Made by a program: the position numbers and the translations under genes. This document shows positions 22,501 through 37,500 of a stretch of 64,000 bases of DNA, one piece after another. Position 1 is the stretch's first letter, and each line of letters opens with the position of its first letter. This DNA is from Opisthorchis felineus (Eukaryota; Platyhelminthes; Trematoda; Opisthorchiida; Opisthorchiidae): positions 269,435 to 333,434 of the forward strand of contig SJOL01006745.1 in NCBI GenBank assembly GCA_004794785.1. The letters are read 5' to 3'. The notes beneath the pieces are model-generated. The model did no database searches. It saw only the letters and a list, made by a program, of their open reading frames with translations, and had not been told where the DNA came from.

Positions 22501-25500
22501 TGGACCATCAATGAAGAAGTCATCCACCTCACTAGTGAACAAACAGTTCACCTGGCAGTAGATTCATCCCAAGATGACCAGCACTGAATCTGGCGACATT
22601 AATCTCAGCTTCTCCGCTAACGGGTCTTGCAAATAAAAAAAACCTTCACAAATGATTAATGCAGTCGTAATCCTAGTAAAATTACACACTAAAACCGGGT
22701 GACCGCATCAGTGGATGGCATCGGCCGTAGATGGAGGTAAGGTGACGGAGTAAAGACCAGTCCAGACAGATTATGTTGTCAAAATAAGATAACAGAATAA
22801 TACCAGTCAGACAGAAACTTTACGTGATATGTTTGAAATATTTAGGAGCACAAGAATGAAACCGTTCGCATGATGCCAAATTAGTAACGGATACGATTGT
22901 TGTACAGACCGGAAGAGAAACAACGGATGCTAGGCCAACCGCTGTGTAGAATTAGAGTTTTGTGTACGGCTTTAACCCGTAAAACAATTATGGAATAAGA
23001 CACTGGGGGTGAATAGTAGGGACGATTGAACCGATTGGCTGTCTTCCCATTGAGAAAAATCGAACCATTGATTATCCTAATCGACACTGATGATAGGGTG
23101 AAGAGGGGTATATCAGTTGTATTGTACAAAGAAGGCAGAAATCGGAAAATCAAGGTAACTTTAAACGACATGAGACCACTCACTCGGATGCGGTATATGT
23201 AGAAATAAATTCTGACGGTGAGGATACACTTCGAATGTCGTGAAATGACTTTTGTTGGTTTATGATCGGTGGTTCGCTTCCAGCAAACTTCACATCCGGT
23301 TTGTCCGACACAAAACCATTCAGTTCGTCTTTGGCTCGGGTGGATGTTGACATACTGGTTGTTCGAAGTGAAGGGGTGGACGAAGGGAATTCTCGAGACG
23401 GCGATGGTCTGGTATTCTCCTCAGACGTAACGGTGGCGGACGGTACGCACGTGCTCGATCTGGAAGGATGATTGTCACCTTTGGAGCCGCACCGGTTACT
23501 CGGTCGAAAAGAGCCGACTATTCGGAAAAAAAGCGGAGCGTATGAACGCCACAGTGCTAAAGTACGGAGTAAGGCTACTATCGGAAAGTGCATCCTGGAG
23601 ACAAAGAAATCAAATCGCAGACAACGCGTCCCCGTAGGAAACCATAAAAAGCTTTCAAGAAAATATTTCGGATTAAGTTATTGTGATCAAAAGTCAACTC
23701 ATTCGTGGGTTTTTCCGTCGTGCGAATAAAACTGATTACTGTTAGATGAGAAGAGGAACCAAAGGCTGAATATCCGTGTTGATGAGTGAAATTCGCAGGC
23801 TTGCGTGTTTCCCAAAAGGTGCTGATCTAGTCTAATAAATGTGAATCCTTTTTTGATTGATTGTTGAATTATGTAGACGTCACCAACGGTGAACAGTCGG
23901 AATGTCTTAGTTGAATGACCCTTAGTTCGCGCAAAAAGCCTGACCGAATGTAACGGTAAATGTGTGGTCGGATTTTGGAACGACCTTTGAGAAAACGAAT
24001 CAGATCCTCATTCCCTTCATCTATCATTGAGCCCCTCAAACGCAGCGAAACAGTCCAGAAAGCAGCTCCACAGGTCTGTCACTCAGGACCTATTGCATCG
24101 CGTTCCGTCTGGGCTTCATCAACTTGAAAATTTACGCACACGTGACTCGTCGTCGGCTAAACAACTAGATGCGTCTGTAGAACTAGGAGGTGCTCAAGGA
24201 ATTGAATGACGCGTGTTCCCCACCTTCGGAACCCGACGTATGGCTAATGGCTAAAGTCCCTCGAACTGTTGGATTACTTTATACCGATGACAAATGTGCT
24301 AGCAATGGGACAACCCAATAGGAATTGTCGACGAATTTCAAGTGTAGAGCATTCATAAAAGAATCGTAGCGAATAGAACGTACACCTGTCTCAAATTGCT
24401 GAACATAGTGTCCACATACCGTGTGTCACCTACCAATCGGACCAAACCAAAGCTGCTCCGCTTTGACTTGCCATGCAGCCAAAAGATAGAACTTTCGACT
24501 TTAGTAATATACTCGTTTGGAGAACAAATCGGGTCTGCAAACAACAAAGTCGTTCCCCTCCTTAGCTTCTACCTGTATAACTTGGTAGCCCTTCTCATCA
24601 ATTTTATGACTGTCACCTAAGACAAAAACGCATAATTTAGGCCAGATAGATGTGGCATCTAGGAGAATAGGATAATTAGTAGTGAGAGGTTTTTGAAGAC
24701 AGATGCCCTCGAAGAATGCTAAAGGTGTCCAACCAGAAGTGCCAAACGACGAGATCCACGAGAACTGGGATGACTTATCACGATTACATCATCTTCAACG
24801 ACGATATCTACAGTGGTTTGGGAATGGGATGCATAAGAACGATACTGAGACTCTCAAGCAAACCGCGGGCCCCTACACGGTGGCAACCGTGGCGTTATTG
24901 CTTCGAAAGAGAACCAAAGACGTCGCTCACTACGGTCAAAGACGATACGAAGCAACTTCAAGCGGTCTACGGTCTAGCACTGGGTCTTGATTTGTACAGA
25001 TCTAGCAGCCAACCGCCGCCGGCGGGCGGCTGCTGTCCGAGACATTTCTGCAGCCCAATCATCATGACTCAGGAAGCAATCAGTCAAAATGAAAGTAGTA
25101 AGTGGGTAGTGCAAACGTCAATAGATCGTATTCCCTGAATGAATTCATGTTTATTATTCGGATACTCTGTGTCGCATCCATACAACACAGATTGGTCATA
25201 CCAAGCACATTTTCCCAAACAATCGTGGTCCATCATCTGGAAACACATCTTCGGCAAATTGTCAACACTGCTAACGTCGCACATTTTCCCTTTGAAAATG
25301 CAATCAATCTAGACCTTTTTTGAGAGTATATTCTGCAATGAGGATTCGATGCAACCTGGGAAGGAAAGCCACTGATCTCTGTCTATCATACTGGTTGACC
25401 ACAGCTGAACTTCCAATGAATTATCGCAGAAAAACGCCCCAATGTAGCTCGAAGGCCTCTGAATTAACCTGTTTCGATAGTCCTTGGAGAGACGTACACA

Positions 25501-28500
25501 TCTCAAAACTGTCATCCCTGGTTTACTAAGTGTGCTGATCAAGCTTGGAGAAATTATCAGTTGTAATATGATATCACCTCTGTGTCAATCTTTCTCTATG
25601 GTTTAATAACACACCTTCACCTAACATGTGTTTGTTTCTCTGTTCACGCTCGTTTATCTGGTGGCACCTAAAACAGTTTGTGCAGAATGCTTTATTTGCA
25701 CATCTACAGCGACCATTAACACATTTAGGGTTGTCAGTTGTCCAACAGGAATCAGAATGAAGTTCGATCCACCTAAGGGTGCAGCTAATGAGACCAGACA
25801 TTTTGCCCGCGTTCTCACTCCCTAAACTCGTTTTCACTAACCCTAATGTAAGCCACACAGGCGCACCAAGACTAACTATCCAAAAGGAAATTGTGGTGCG
25901 CATGGCCGACAGGTGACCAGACAATGTGATGAGCCTCACAGGGTCAAATTATGTATCGTATTCAATCACGTCACTAATGTAGCGCGGGTAGTCCGACGAA
26001 ACGGTTCGTTTGACCAGTGCAGGCTATTTACAAAATCGGTCATGTGGACTGTGTGGACAGTCATGGCTTTAAAAAGCCTCAGTGTGGCCTAGCGAGGTGA
26101 CTATCTGACTCAAATGCACCCATGCTTGAGAAGACGCTTATAACAATTCGTGGGAGGAAGTTGAGCACTTTCAACAATTGGAAATACTGTCTGTCTATTC
26201 TAGCGTCAAGACAAGGAATTCATGTACGACAACATATATTTAGATTTGAAAGCAGGAGTGCTCAAGAAAGGCCCAGATGAAAAAAACAAACTCCATGTGA
26301 AAAACGCGGACCTAAAGAGGCCAAACTGTAGACAATGTTTTTTGTAAAAACCGCGAGAGGATATAACTAATTCTAGTAGATGGTCTGTGCGTCTGAGTGC
26401 AGAGGTATGAGGGGAGTGCGGACCATGTCGACAGACGACATTTACAAGCGTACAAGTCGACAGTCAATGTAGATGGCCGTAAAAAAAGCAAAAAAGTGCA
26501 CATCGCCCACGTGGGACAATAAAATTTAATGGACATATACGTAAAAAAAAACTAGTTCAGTACTTCATAGAATTCACATAATTCGATAAAACAAAAGAAC
26601 CTACGTCCATACAGAGGCCCCAGTCAAGTCGTTCCAAATGCAGTAACGTCAAGTCCGTAAAAATGGAAAGTAGTTAATTCATGCAGGTTGTCAGCAGATT
26701 TCGCGGTTGCGAATATGAATTTCACTCAACAAAATTGGGTTATTCTATACTGAAGAACCAAGAGGCACTGTAGGGCTGTTTCATACTTGTTGCAAGTCGT
26801 TGTCTGTATGCACCTCTAAGATGCGAACACTTCTTTTCAGCTTGGAGCGATTGCCCCGTGGCGTGATCTTCTTGTGCCTAAGATGTCCTGCTACTCAGTC
26901 ACCAATTATGTATCTGGCTCAGCAGCACCAGCAGCATGGATAGCACAATATCAGTGCCCGACACTGTTGCTTCATTGCCGTATAACCATAATGTGCTTGA
27001 AGGCCTCATTATGAAGAGAAGAATAAAACTGGATGGGGAAGGAACTTGGTGCTATTCTACCGAGGTGCCCACATCTCCAGACACTCATTCTGGATAGAGA
27101 CTGACACTAGCAACCAGTGGCAGCCACATCTTGCAGTGTCTCCAACCATGCACAGGAGGGGTCACACGGACCCCATCGTGGAGGGCGACTCGTACCGACA
27201 GTACCCAGACTTTTCGTAATCCCTTTCATACCCCTGTGCAAGGTCAAAGTTTGGCTCACCCACTTATGTTATGTATCGCGCGGAAGAAACTTACAACTGT
27301 CACTACAGTGACTGTTCCCAACAATAACTCTAAAAACATAGGGGAAAATCTGTAGTAGTTGAGCAGCGGTGATATTCGGAGGTAACAAATGAACTGTCGG
27401 ACGAGTGCATTGAAGTGAATTTGTCTATCCTAGATGACACCAGTCTGATATGGATACAGACGCACAACAAACCTTGCATACAGGCCCCATTCTTGCATAC
27501 AGCTCAAGGTCAGCTTCCAGTTAAACGAGATATGGGACTTGTACATGAGTATGTAAGGTGTCTCGCTCGGTAAGAGAAAGTTTCGTTTACTGGGCGATAA
27601 AACACAAGTCACTTACACCACTCGTTTCTCCCCGTAGAATCTGGAGGCGGTAATTGAAGTTCAACCTCTTCCGCCAATTGGACCGACCGTGGAATCGTAG
27701 ATACTCGTGTGTTCCAAGTGAATTGTTGTTGATTTTGTCTAAGTGGAGAGGGGTTCTCATCATCACCACTGTTGACACCGGGTTGACTTTTACGACGACT
27801 CATAGAATACGTTGACGCAGTACTAACTCTATGCGGCAGTTGAGTTGACAGGCAGGTGCGTGTATCCATATGTAAATGAGGATGAGCGCTCGTAGGTCTA
27901 CGGAACGAAGTTCGCGTAATACTCTCTACTTCGTCCAGTTCTGATGAAATACATGTCCCACGATTGCAAAAATCCGAGTCCACATCCGTGGCACGAGTAT
28001 CGCTGCCGCTGATTTGACCCTCCGTCGGAGGATTAGCCGTCAAAGGTCTCTCATCTTGTGTAGTCGCGCTTAAAAGCCTCTTCACTGCTCTATACCGATC
28101 GTAGATTGGTCTCATTATGAGCCGTTCCTCGCGAGTTCGAGGTCTTCCATGCAAACTTTCGAAGTACAGAAGAGCCTTCTGGATTGCTAGTTTTTCAGAT
28201 TCGATCTGGATTGAATCAAGGATACGAAAAAAGTGAGCCTGAACAAAAACGTGGGATAATTCGTGGTGACGACCACAAAAGGTAAATTATGCACCGACGG
28301 AACAGTTTCGCAATTTACTAACCAGTAGAATTGACTTACTTGCTTGGGATTCATCAAGGTTAAATCCTCTGGTCTGTTGGCAGAAACGCGTTTTTCTGCC
28401 AGACGGTGGATTAAAAGCTCATAGGTCTCCGTCAACGATGCCTCCGATGACCTCGCTGGGTTGCTAGCCTTGTGTGAATGTGTAACGGATGGAGCGTTGT

Positions 28501-31500
28501 TCAATGAAGGGAGAGTATGTGCCGACATCCCCGTAGTCGTGGCATTGTACCCTGACGACCAATGGTTAGGATCCCAATCCGAGGAGGCGCCTGTTGCAGA
28601 TAACGGATAGATAAACGCGCTCTGAGACATCTTCAAAACCGGCAGCATTTCATATAATGATGTTTGCACCGTTGTCGAAATAGCTATCATACGGCGCACT
28701 AACATGTATGCACATAAGATATCACAAGGTTAAGCAGTAGTTTGGAATACAGGTTTTGACGTTCTTTGCTATCGCTGCTATGACGGCCAACGTAGTGTAT
28801 AGGTGTCAAAATATGAAGAATATTCCGCTGTCACTACAGTGACCAAGCACCTTTTGTCGAAACTTTTGAAGTGAGAATCACTTCAACTTTCAAGAAGTCG
28901 AAGAGTGAGTGGTGATTTATGAGCAACTAACAGTCGTGTGAGTGGCTTACATAAAAAAAGAAACTAGCAGTCACATTCAACTAGCGTAAAGAACAAACAG
29001 CGAAGACCCGGAATAGCCGGTTGGCGTCCAAGTGACCGCTGCGAGCCAACTACTCAGGAAATAGTTTGAAGTACAATTTAGCTGTAGCGAGGCGTGAAAA
29101 GGCACCCTCCTACGGGGTACATGACCCAAAGGTGGACTGTCTGAACCTGGTCAAGAACAATGGACCTCCTGTATCTTGTTGTCTGGTGTAAGCGTGTTAT
29201 TCTGACTCTAGCATCTTGATCAACATGGTACAAAGGGTTCTGATACTCCACACTTGGGTTCCATCCAGTACATAGGTGATTGGTAGAGTCCTGAATAAAG
29301 AGGAACTTGCTGTAGGTTGTTCGCAGATTCTGAATACTCGTCGTATGTTATTCACATCGAAACTCAGGACGAGTAACTGCATGGCCTCATATTATGACCT
29401 CTAGACAGCCAATGTGCTTCACAGTATGCTGAAAAACATCATTGTGATACGGACTACATGGGACTCCATCTAGCTTCCAGTTCTTGCAATCCCAGCGTGC
29501 TAATACGTCTCAAAATGGATTCTGCTTATAGAAGCCGATAATGATGTTGTGCGGCTCACACTTTTGACTGTAGGCAACATCGAATAAATTCGAACCACCC
29601 ACCACCAGGATTGTGTGTGGAAAACACCGTTTATGGACATTATAAGAAGCTAAATTTTACCCAAATTAACTTATCTGGACCTACCTCGCTGTCAGATCAT
29701 GCCAGAACGTCATCCTGGTTCGGAAACAAAAGTCGTAAAAAGTGTACAATATAACGCTCTTCATCTTTTCCAGGTACGTGAAGAGTGACAACTTCTCTTG
29801 GTTTTTTTCACTAATTTCACTGCAAGTTAATTGTGCACCAACGGAGCTGTGAAGCGAAACAAACAGTTTCACATCCCCGCGGCTGTCCTAACCACATCAA
29901 ACACTCACGGGCATTGTCAGTATGAAGAAAATTGTCGGGATCCACGGGCAAGGGATGGTTCGTTATGTCGCTGTTTGGGGGACATTTGAGTTAGCTGGAG
30001 AATCAACCGTTATTGGGTTGCAGTGATTACCAAGACACGTCATACCACCTGCCTGTGGGCACATATATCTTGCGCGACAAGACCTCTCACAAAGTTGCTG
30101 TAACTTTTCTATACTGTATCTGAGAATGAATTTGGTTACGTCTATCAGATCCAAATAGAACTTCGTCGAAAGTCATGATCACCAGTTGGATCCATTCTGG
30201 TGATGAAGTCGACGCTTAACGAAGCAAACTACATCCAACTAAGTAACTAGCAATCACCAGTGCTACAGGACACTGTCCAGTCTAAGCACAATTTTAATTG
30301 ACTTTACGTATAAAATCCAGAGTATTCAATACCAGTTGGTTCCGTAACTGTGATTGCTCAACTTCTCAATATTGACTACAGCCATTTCCTCTCTCTCTCT
30401 ACTTCCCTCTCAGTCGAACGTTCTATGCCCCATTGCGTTTTTCTGTTTCTCTTCTGGCCACACGACCGCTTCCTTCGATCGAGATCAAGTGATCGGTGTG
30501 CATAGTCTGACAGTTGGTTGAAACTCTGTCCAGGACTAGCCAAGAAATGCTGTGAGATACCTGTGAAGGCGTTATCTACTGGAAATAATCGGATAACAAG
30601 CTAAGTTCGTGGGAACAAGGAAGTAGGTACCAGCTGAATAAACAGCTTCGTTAACTCACGCCATGGGTAAGCACCAGTAAGTGTTTTAAATGCTAATAGC
30701 CATAAGGAATGGCCATTTCACCTGATACCAATCCTCCCAGTCTGAAACCTAATCGGAAACATGTTCCAAGGCAGTAGGACAAAGTTAAATTTTCTTAATG
30801 AATAGATGTATGGGTGCACAGCATGCACTAGCCGACAAGTAAATGATGACCAGTGTCGGAGTGACTTTCACTACCACTCGCTGAGATCAACCGGAGGAGA
30901 TAAAGGTGAACTCTACGACAATTGAGCTACATTATATTGTGTGATGTAGTCCTCAACCGTTGGAGCTGGGTGATAGACGGACACGGACACGGTTGGTAAT
31001 TCGTGGTGGTTGTTTTCTTATTAAACTGGACACAACGTTTACGTTAAAGATTGCCGGAAACAATACCTCTATTTGTTTTAAAGACTCCTCATAATATAAA
31101 CCGTACGACTGATGAGAACTTTATCAAGGTAATTTTATCAAAAATAGTTTATGAAAATCCGCAACAAGTCCATCATAGCAGTAGCAGACTTGCCCTGTAA
31201 CTGTACAAAAATGGTTATATTCAGGCAGAAAAACTGTCACAAACCTTGAAGAGATGTGAGTGTTGCTGAACCCTGCACTGGACCTTCATTCATTTGACTG
31301 GTCCCATTAAGTTGTCTATGCTTCTTGCCACTGTCATGGATCACTTGAACGTCAGACCTCGGAATAGGTGTTTCATCTGTTGGGTTATGGGTGGATAAAA
31401 TTGGACATAAATGGCCAACGTCATGCTCCACCGCGTCATGTGCGGGTGATTGTGGGTCCTCCACTGTCTCTGCCATGACTATTCTGGCCTGTTTGATTTG

Positions 31501-34500
31501 TGTTCGAATTTCAGTCAGCTCATCCAACAGTTTTCGAACCTAGATGGAAACCGTATGGAAATGAGTTGCAGAGAAATTGGAAAAAGTCATCATCGAGCCT
31601 GTGAAATATTCAGTAGCAAAGTACATAGCAATTAACGAGGGGTTTCGACCCGTACGTAAGCCTGTGTGACCTGGCCTCTCCAAGCCGGCAAGCATGACGG
31701 AACTGACGTATTTGACCATGAGCTTAGAGTTACTGCTGAAAGTACATAGGAACGACAGGTTAGCTAACGACAGTGACAGAAAACCTGGTTAGAACACTAT
31801 ATGACCTTCCGAATAGACACCTTCACACCGAATACATTGGTTTGAACAGGTCCTCCACGTACTAAATTCTGAACTGTCCAAACTACCTCTAACACAACAA
31901 ACTTGTGCTGACACACCGGAGGATAATCGAAAACCTGGCTCCCAATAATCATGGCTGACGTTGAACTCCTGGTTTTCCATGTGGTACAGAGCGATGGGAT
32001 GTCGATGTGATCAAGACTTTCTGCTGATCGTGCTTCATGGCCAACAGCGGTTCGAAAAACTCTTGCAGCCGACTCATCCTTTTTATGGAAGAGTCGCGGC
32101 AACGTAAGGTAATTAACAAGGAACCCGGTAGCTAAACCATGAAGCCGGCTGTCATCCCGTCGCATGTCTAAACAACATCACACAGAACCAGCGAGACGTA
32201 AGATATCCACGGCAATTGCAAACCAGTGGACGCCATGCGATTCTGTAAGGCATCCCGCCTGATCCTTTGCTTCATGAAGAAGGTCGACTCTTTTTTCATA
32301 AAATAAACCACTCACAAGGTTGCTGAAAAACCCTTCGACCAAAATGATATGCAAATGAGTGTATTTGTCGGAAGGTCGCTTCTTGTTCTCTGAATATTCA
32401 GCCTGCATCAAGTAAAAAACTCACTGTGCGTCTCCAGAACCCCACATTATCAATCAAATACAGTTGGCAATGTACAGTGGGCAACGCTGGTTTCTCGCAG
32501 GACCTCCTGACAGACCGGTAAAATGACGTGGGTCCAGACTGTATACCGAATTAAATGACCAAAGAAATCAACGACTGCACTGTAAAAACCGAGATAAAAA
32601 TAATAATAATAATAATAATAATAGACATCAAGAATTGTGTAGGACGCTGGTGTCGCAAAAGATATGGCCAGGTGACAGTAAGCACTTACCCTAGATTCCG
32701 CGCGCTTTTCCATGAAGTTAGGTTTCCTGCCACATATTGCTTCGAAATTTCGTTCATAATCTCTGACTTGCGACTTGATGAGATGCAACCGTTGGGTCAG
32801 CTGAAGTAATGCATCCGGAGCTGTTGAAGTCAAATTCTTGGGTACAGGACTTCGATGGTGACCAAAATTGTCACGATTATCCAGAGTGGAGCTTGTCTGA
32901 AGATGACAGAAACGAGTCACAATTGGTGTCCGGTTCACAGAAAACAATGTAGCGTAAGGAATATGGTGGGTAGACAAAGTACATTAGTCTTCATACCCGG
33001 AAGTGACGTACAAGAATGGTCACGCAGTATGGCAACGATGACAAGTGATTGTATCAACCTTGACTTCAAAAAATTCTAGGGGAAAAAAGTTGAATTATTT
33101 GTAGGATAGGCATGAGCCCGAGATAGTTAACTTCGAAGACACAACATTTAGTCACCCCGAAAGATGAACACACTTGGAAGAAGACGTTTACCCCGAGTGT
33201 TTGCTCTTGAAAGAGGATAGATAGCGAGGTTTTAGAATTTAGTGAATGATAAAACCATGTTCACCAAGTTGGTTGTCCCGGGCACTAAATTAAATAATGT
33301 GTTCTGAAGTCCACCGTGCAATTCGGTGAGGTAATTTGTCTTTTTGATTTCTACATGTGGAAAGTGGAGGCTGTCCCCATAGAAACACCATTCTTATATT
33401 ACTACTTGTGGACGCACAATAAACAGATAAACCACGGCTTTGCAGTCATCCTGGGAGCTGTCCAAAGCTTAGCCCTGATAGTCATTTCCTGACTATCATT
33501 CACTCATGATATCCGACGAACTGCTGATACCAGTTCAGCTTAGTACTGCTAGCCAGGAATAAGTGAGATTTTATTGATGGCTTTTGACTGTAATTTTGAA
33601 TGAGCTGTAAGCGGCTTACATCAGGCTAACGACCAGTCTCGTTTCTCTTCTTAGGTTTGAAGATTTCTATGGATATTCGAGCGACACTATTCGATGGCTT
33701 ATAATAATGTGGATGCGGCCTAAAAGGTGAACAACAAACAGCACATGCTTACAAGGAAAGGACCGTGAATTCCATCAAATCACCAGTCTTCATAGCAAGA
33801 ACTCTCTATAAAATAGATATTTTCCGGTCCACCGAATACGGCGATTCACAATACTGACTCTGGCTACAAGAGACACTTTTTTCGGGAAGAAATATTTGAA
33901 TATGATCTGTCGTTTAAAAACCTCACACAAAAGCACGCATTAGCGTTTCCAACACTGAAAGTGCACCAGTAGGTAACTTTTTTGGTAAAGCACGATAACT
34001 ACGCTGAATTGGTGATCTCCATTTAATCAGTAGTTCATAGATGAATATCGTGACGTCAAACTGTAATCCACTCACTGCTTAATAGGTGTGCCAACAGAGG
34101 CTGGGCATTCTGTTTAGAGCTGACAGACTAATGTACAAGATTATTAGGACGGTTTGAATACGGGCAAGAAAAACTATCATCCCAGAAAAACAGCCGCTAA
34201 AAATGCAGATTCAACATCTAAATTCTGCCTGTATTAGTGCTGGTGAGAAATGATGAGTAAGTTATGCGCGAAAAGTGGCTTCTTAAGTGTTTAGGAGTGG
34301 TTTGCCGTGAGTAGATCACAAACTAAAACCTAAAAATTCACAGGTTAACCTAGGATGAGCTATGGACGAAAAACGTGCACTCAGTCGCCCATATAGATTG
34401 CGACATATTTAAAGTGAAAATATCAAATAATCTACCTTAGCATCCAAAAAATCTGCTTGAGGTTCGTAATTCAGTCTTCCCCTGCTCGGCAAAGTGCAGG

Positions 34501-37500
34501 CTTCATAGGATGCGGAAAACGTTGGTTGTGAGTTGATACACAATTTTGCTTGTTTATCGGTTACCGAGTCCGGAGCAAAACACGGTTGAATGCTAGAGGA
34601 GGATTTCATGGGACCAAACACGTGTTCCTCAATGCATACTCGAATCGCTGCAGCCAGACCAGCTGACAAATCCTCTGTTTGCCACGTTGTTGGACTCTGG
34701 AGAATGGACGTTCCGGTAATATCGTTGTCGGTAGAAGCAGTAGGATGTATTTTGGGCTGTGAGCTCTTTGGCAAGCCCAGAGTGGTAGAGTTTGAAAGAC
34801 TGTCTGAACCCGAAGAATTCGACTGAGCCCCGTTTGCCTCCAGACTGGTTCGGAAACCGAAGTGCAGGTAAAGATGGACGCCATAAGCATTCTAACCGGC
34901 ATTTGAAATGCTGTACTAATATTAGCTACTTATTAACGGCACAGTAGCCCGAACAAACGATGTCTCTGCCAACTACTGAAAGCAGACTTTGTGACATAAA
35001 ATCAATCGGAAACGTTCCGAGAAAGCAAACATCCGCCATAGGATAAACTCTTTTGGTGAGTGGATATGGTGACCCAGCTTGGTAGCTCAGTTCGGCTGTA
35101 CATCGGCAAACATCTTCTGGGAATGATCTGCCGTAAAACAATAGTCATATAGACAATGCCCACGGTATACTATCAAACGTAGAAAAAAATAGGCCTAGCA
35201 GTGATCTTGTCCAGAGACTAAAAGCCAATGTTTTCACAAACCGACATACGATGGCGCTGTCCCAGACTCCTTGTGAGTCCATCTTGTACTAAAACACGAT
35301 AGTGTTGTCTCTTCGAAGCTTAGTCGAGTATGAGACCTGACAAAAAACAATCCAACATGCAGTCCAAAATACAGCGCAGCGAACATGATGAGGTGCCATT
35401 TGAGAAAACTGTCCACCTCAGTACTGAACAAGAAGTGGATAAGAACAGCTGAAATCCGATACAAAACTAACGTAGCTAACTTCATTCGGAGAGTGTTTGT
35501 GTATGATTAGCACAAAACACCGCTCGTCGTTAGTGCAATCGAAGGGTTCACACCGTACAACATAATTTGGGAGTTCGCACATAAAACCAAATGCGAAGAA
35601 TGCATGAGGGCACATTGAAGACAGCCACAGAACTTCGCATTCGAAATGAAGGTTAGACGATATGGATAAGTACACCAATAAGTGCAGAGCAGATTCGGAA
35701 GATTTTGACGTTCAGGCGAGGCTATGGTTTAAATGACATCGATTTCTGGTCGACACCGCACAGCCGCCCCGGAGTGTGGGTCGGAGCTGGCAAGGAGACA
35801 ATGAGGGCCATTGATTCCGTTAAATAGTGATAGCCTCCGTCTCCACGGATCTAGCGTTCCAGAGGTAAATCAATGTAAATCATATGGAACTAGACTCACT
35901 AAACCGGAACTTACGATTGTTTTGGATATGTGGCATTCAGCTTTAAAAGCAGTCATCAAAAGGAGAAGTATGAACCTGTAGAACAAAGCCCCAAAGACCA
36001 ACCTACTTCATCTAACTGATCTGTCATACAATTTGTTTGAACCCGTTACCTAACACTGTCCGCTGTGTCGGTCTCCACGCAAAACATTTCGCTAATCCTT
36101 GATTTTATATCCGGCTTTCCCACATTATATGACGTTGCACATCAGCAAATCTAGCAGCCACGCCCTTCACAAACAATCACTCTCCAGTAAGAGCTCAACA
36201 AAACTGGCCTTCGGCCGAACAGCAGCGGGCCAAATGAATGATCCGGATAGCGTACCACCTTCAAAGAGGCTGTTCCACTGAAGAGTCCACAACAACGTTC
36301 CTCCCCAACCACTAACCATCGTGCGATTGCCACGAAGAAAGCCTAGACTCGCTAGAGAAGTCAAATGACCATTTTCTGTTCTCCGTATAGAAACCTCCTG
36401 TTAACACAATAAATGAAATGCAGGTGGGGAATGCCTGTTGGAATCTAGGAGGTGAATGCGTTACACATACTGTAAAACATGAAACCAAACACCGCTAGAG
36501 GTGCTTCTCCGCTGATGAAGAAGTAGACAAACGGTGACTTTTTGAGTTAAGAATGGATGTTATTTCCACCCAACAAGAGTTGTGGTCATACATGTACAGT
36601 AGGCCTTCAGCGAACTTTCGTATGATCCTGAAAGTTTCCGCACATTTTCCAAACAATCCGTTCCACATCGGATCAGTCAATAGCCAGCTTCGTACGTTTG
36701 TCGATGCCGAACAGCGGTGGTGAAAAAAAAACAAAGTCCAAACTTCAAATTCACTTGAACGAAAACGCACAATTCCAGCGAAAGCTTAATACTTTCCACA
36801 ATGCATTTTGGGTGGGCAGCAAACAGGAACTTAATTTCATAAAGGTGAAGAGCCCATCTATCGCGGCGACTCTAGCACCTCAAGTCCGAAATCCAGGAAT
36901 AGTGCCTGTCCGCAGTAAGTAGACTTTAAGTCTTCAAAAGGGCAGCATTCACGATCCACCAACAAGCATCATAAGATGGCCTTCGATAAGTGAAAGTAAT
37001 TAAGGTAAAAAGATAAAAGAGGTGTTGTTTCACTGGTTTCCCAACAAAAATCATCTACGTAAGCATCACAACAGACACCAGAGAAACGGGAGGCAAATAT
37101 TATGAAGATTCGAAAGTATTTAGGAAGAACGAGCTCGCAATCTCATAGGTGGCACTTTCTGTTTCACATTCGGGGTTACCAGTGATGAACTTCCACAAAT
37201 TTCAGGATAATGAATGAAAGATTGTCCCCTCACTCCATGAGAAGGCTTGTTATAAGTAGAACCTTCACCACCGGCAAGTTCAGAGAAAGCTTTCAGAATG
37301 CAAGCTCGATGTTAAAGAAGTAAAAAGAAAGAAGGAGAGAGGGCACGATTGATCTGTATGTCTCTTGCAAGTTAGAATGGACTTTAGCAGATCGTACCAC
37401 GGTTACTAGCCAAGTTTTTGAGGAAGTGTCCCGAGAATGTGCTATCAGGGGAGCGTCAAAAAATGACAGGTGACCCTATTACGTCAGCTTTGGTTAACCT

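Noticed and set aside
23262..23471. Plus-strand frame of 69 codons.
   Set aside because: Lies wholly opposite the FAM13 exon at 23184-23517 and mirrors its codon structure.
24703..25138. Two overlapping plus-strand frames in a GC-richer patch.
   Set aside because: No recognisable motif; inside a FAM13 intron; no start context or splice sites supporting a nested gene.
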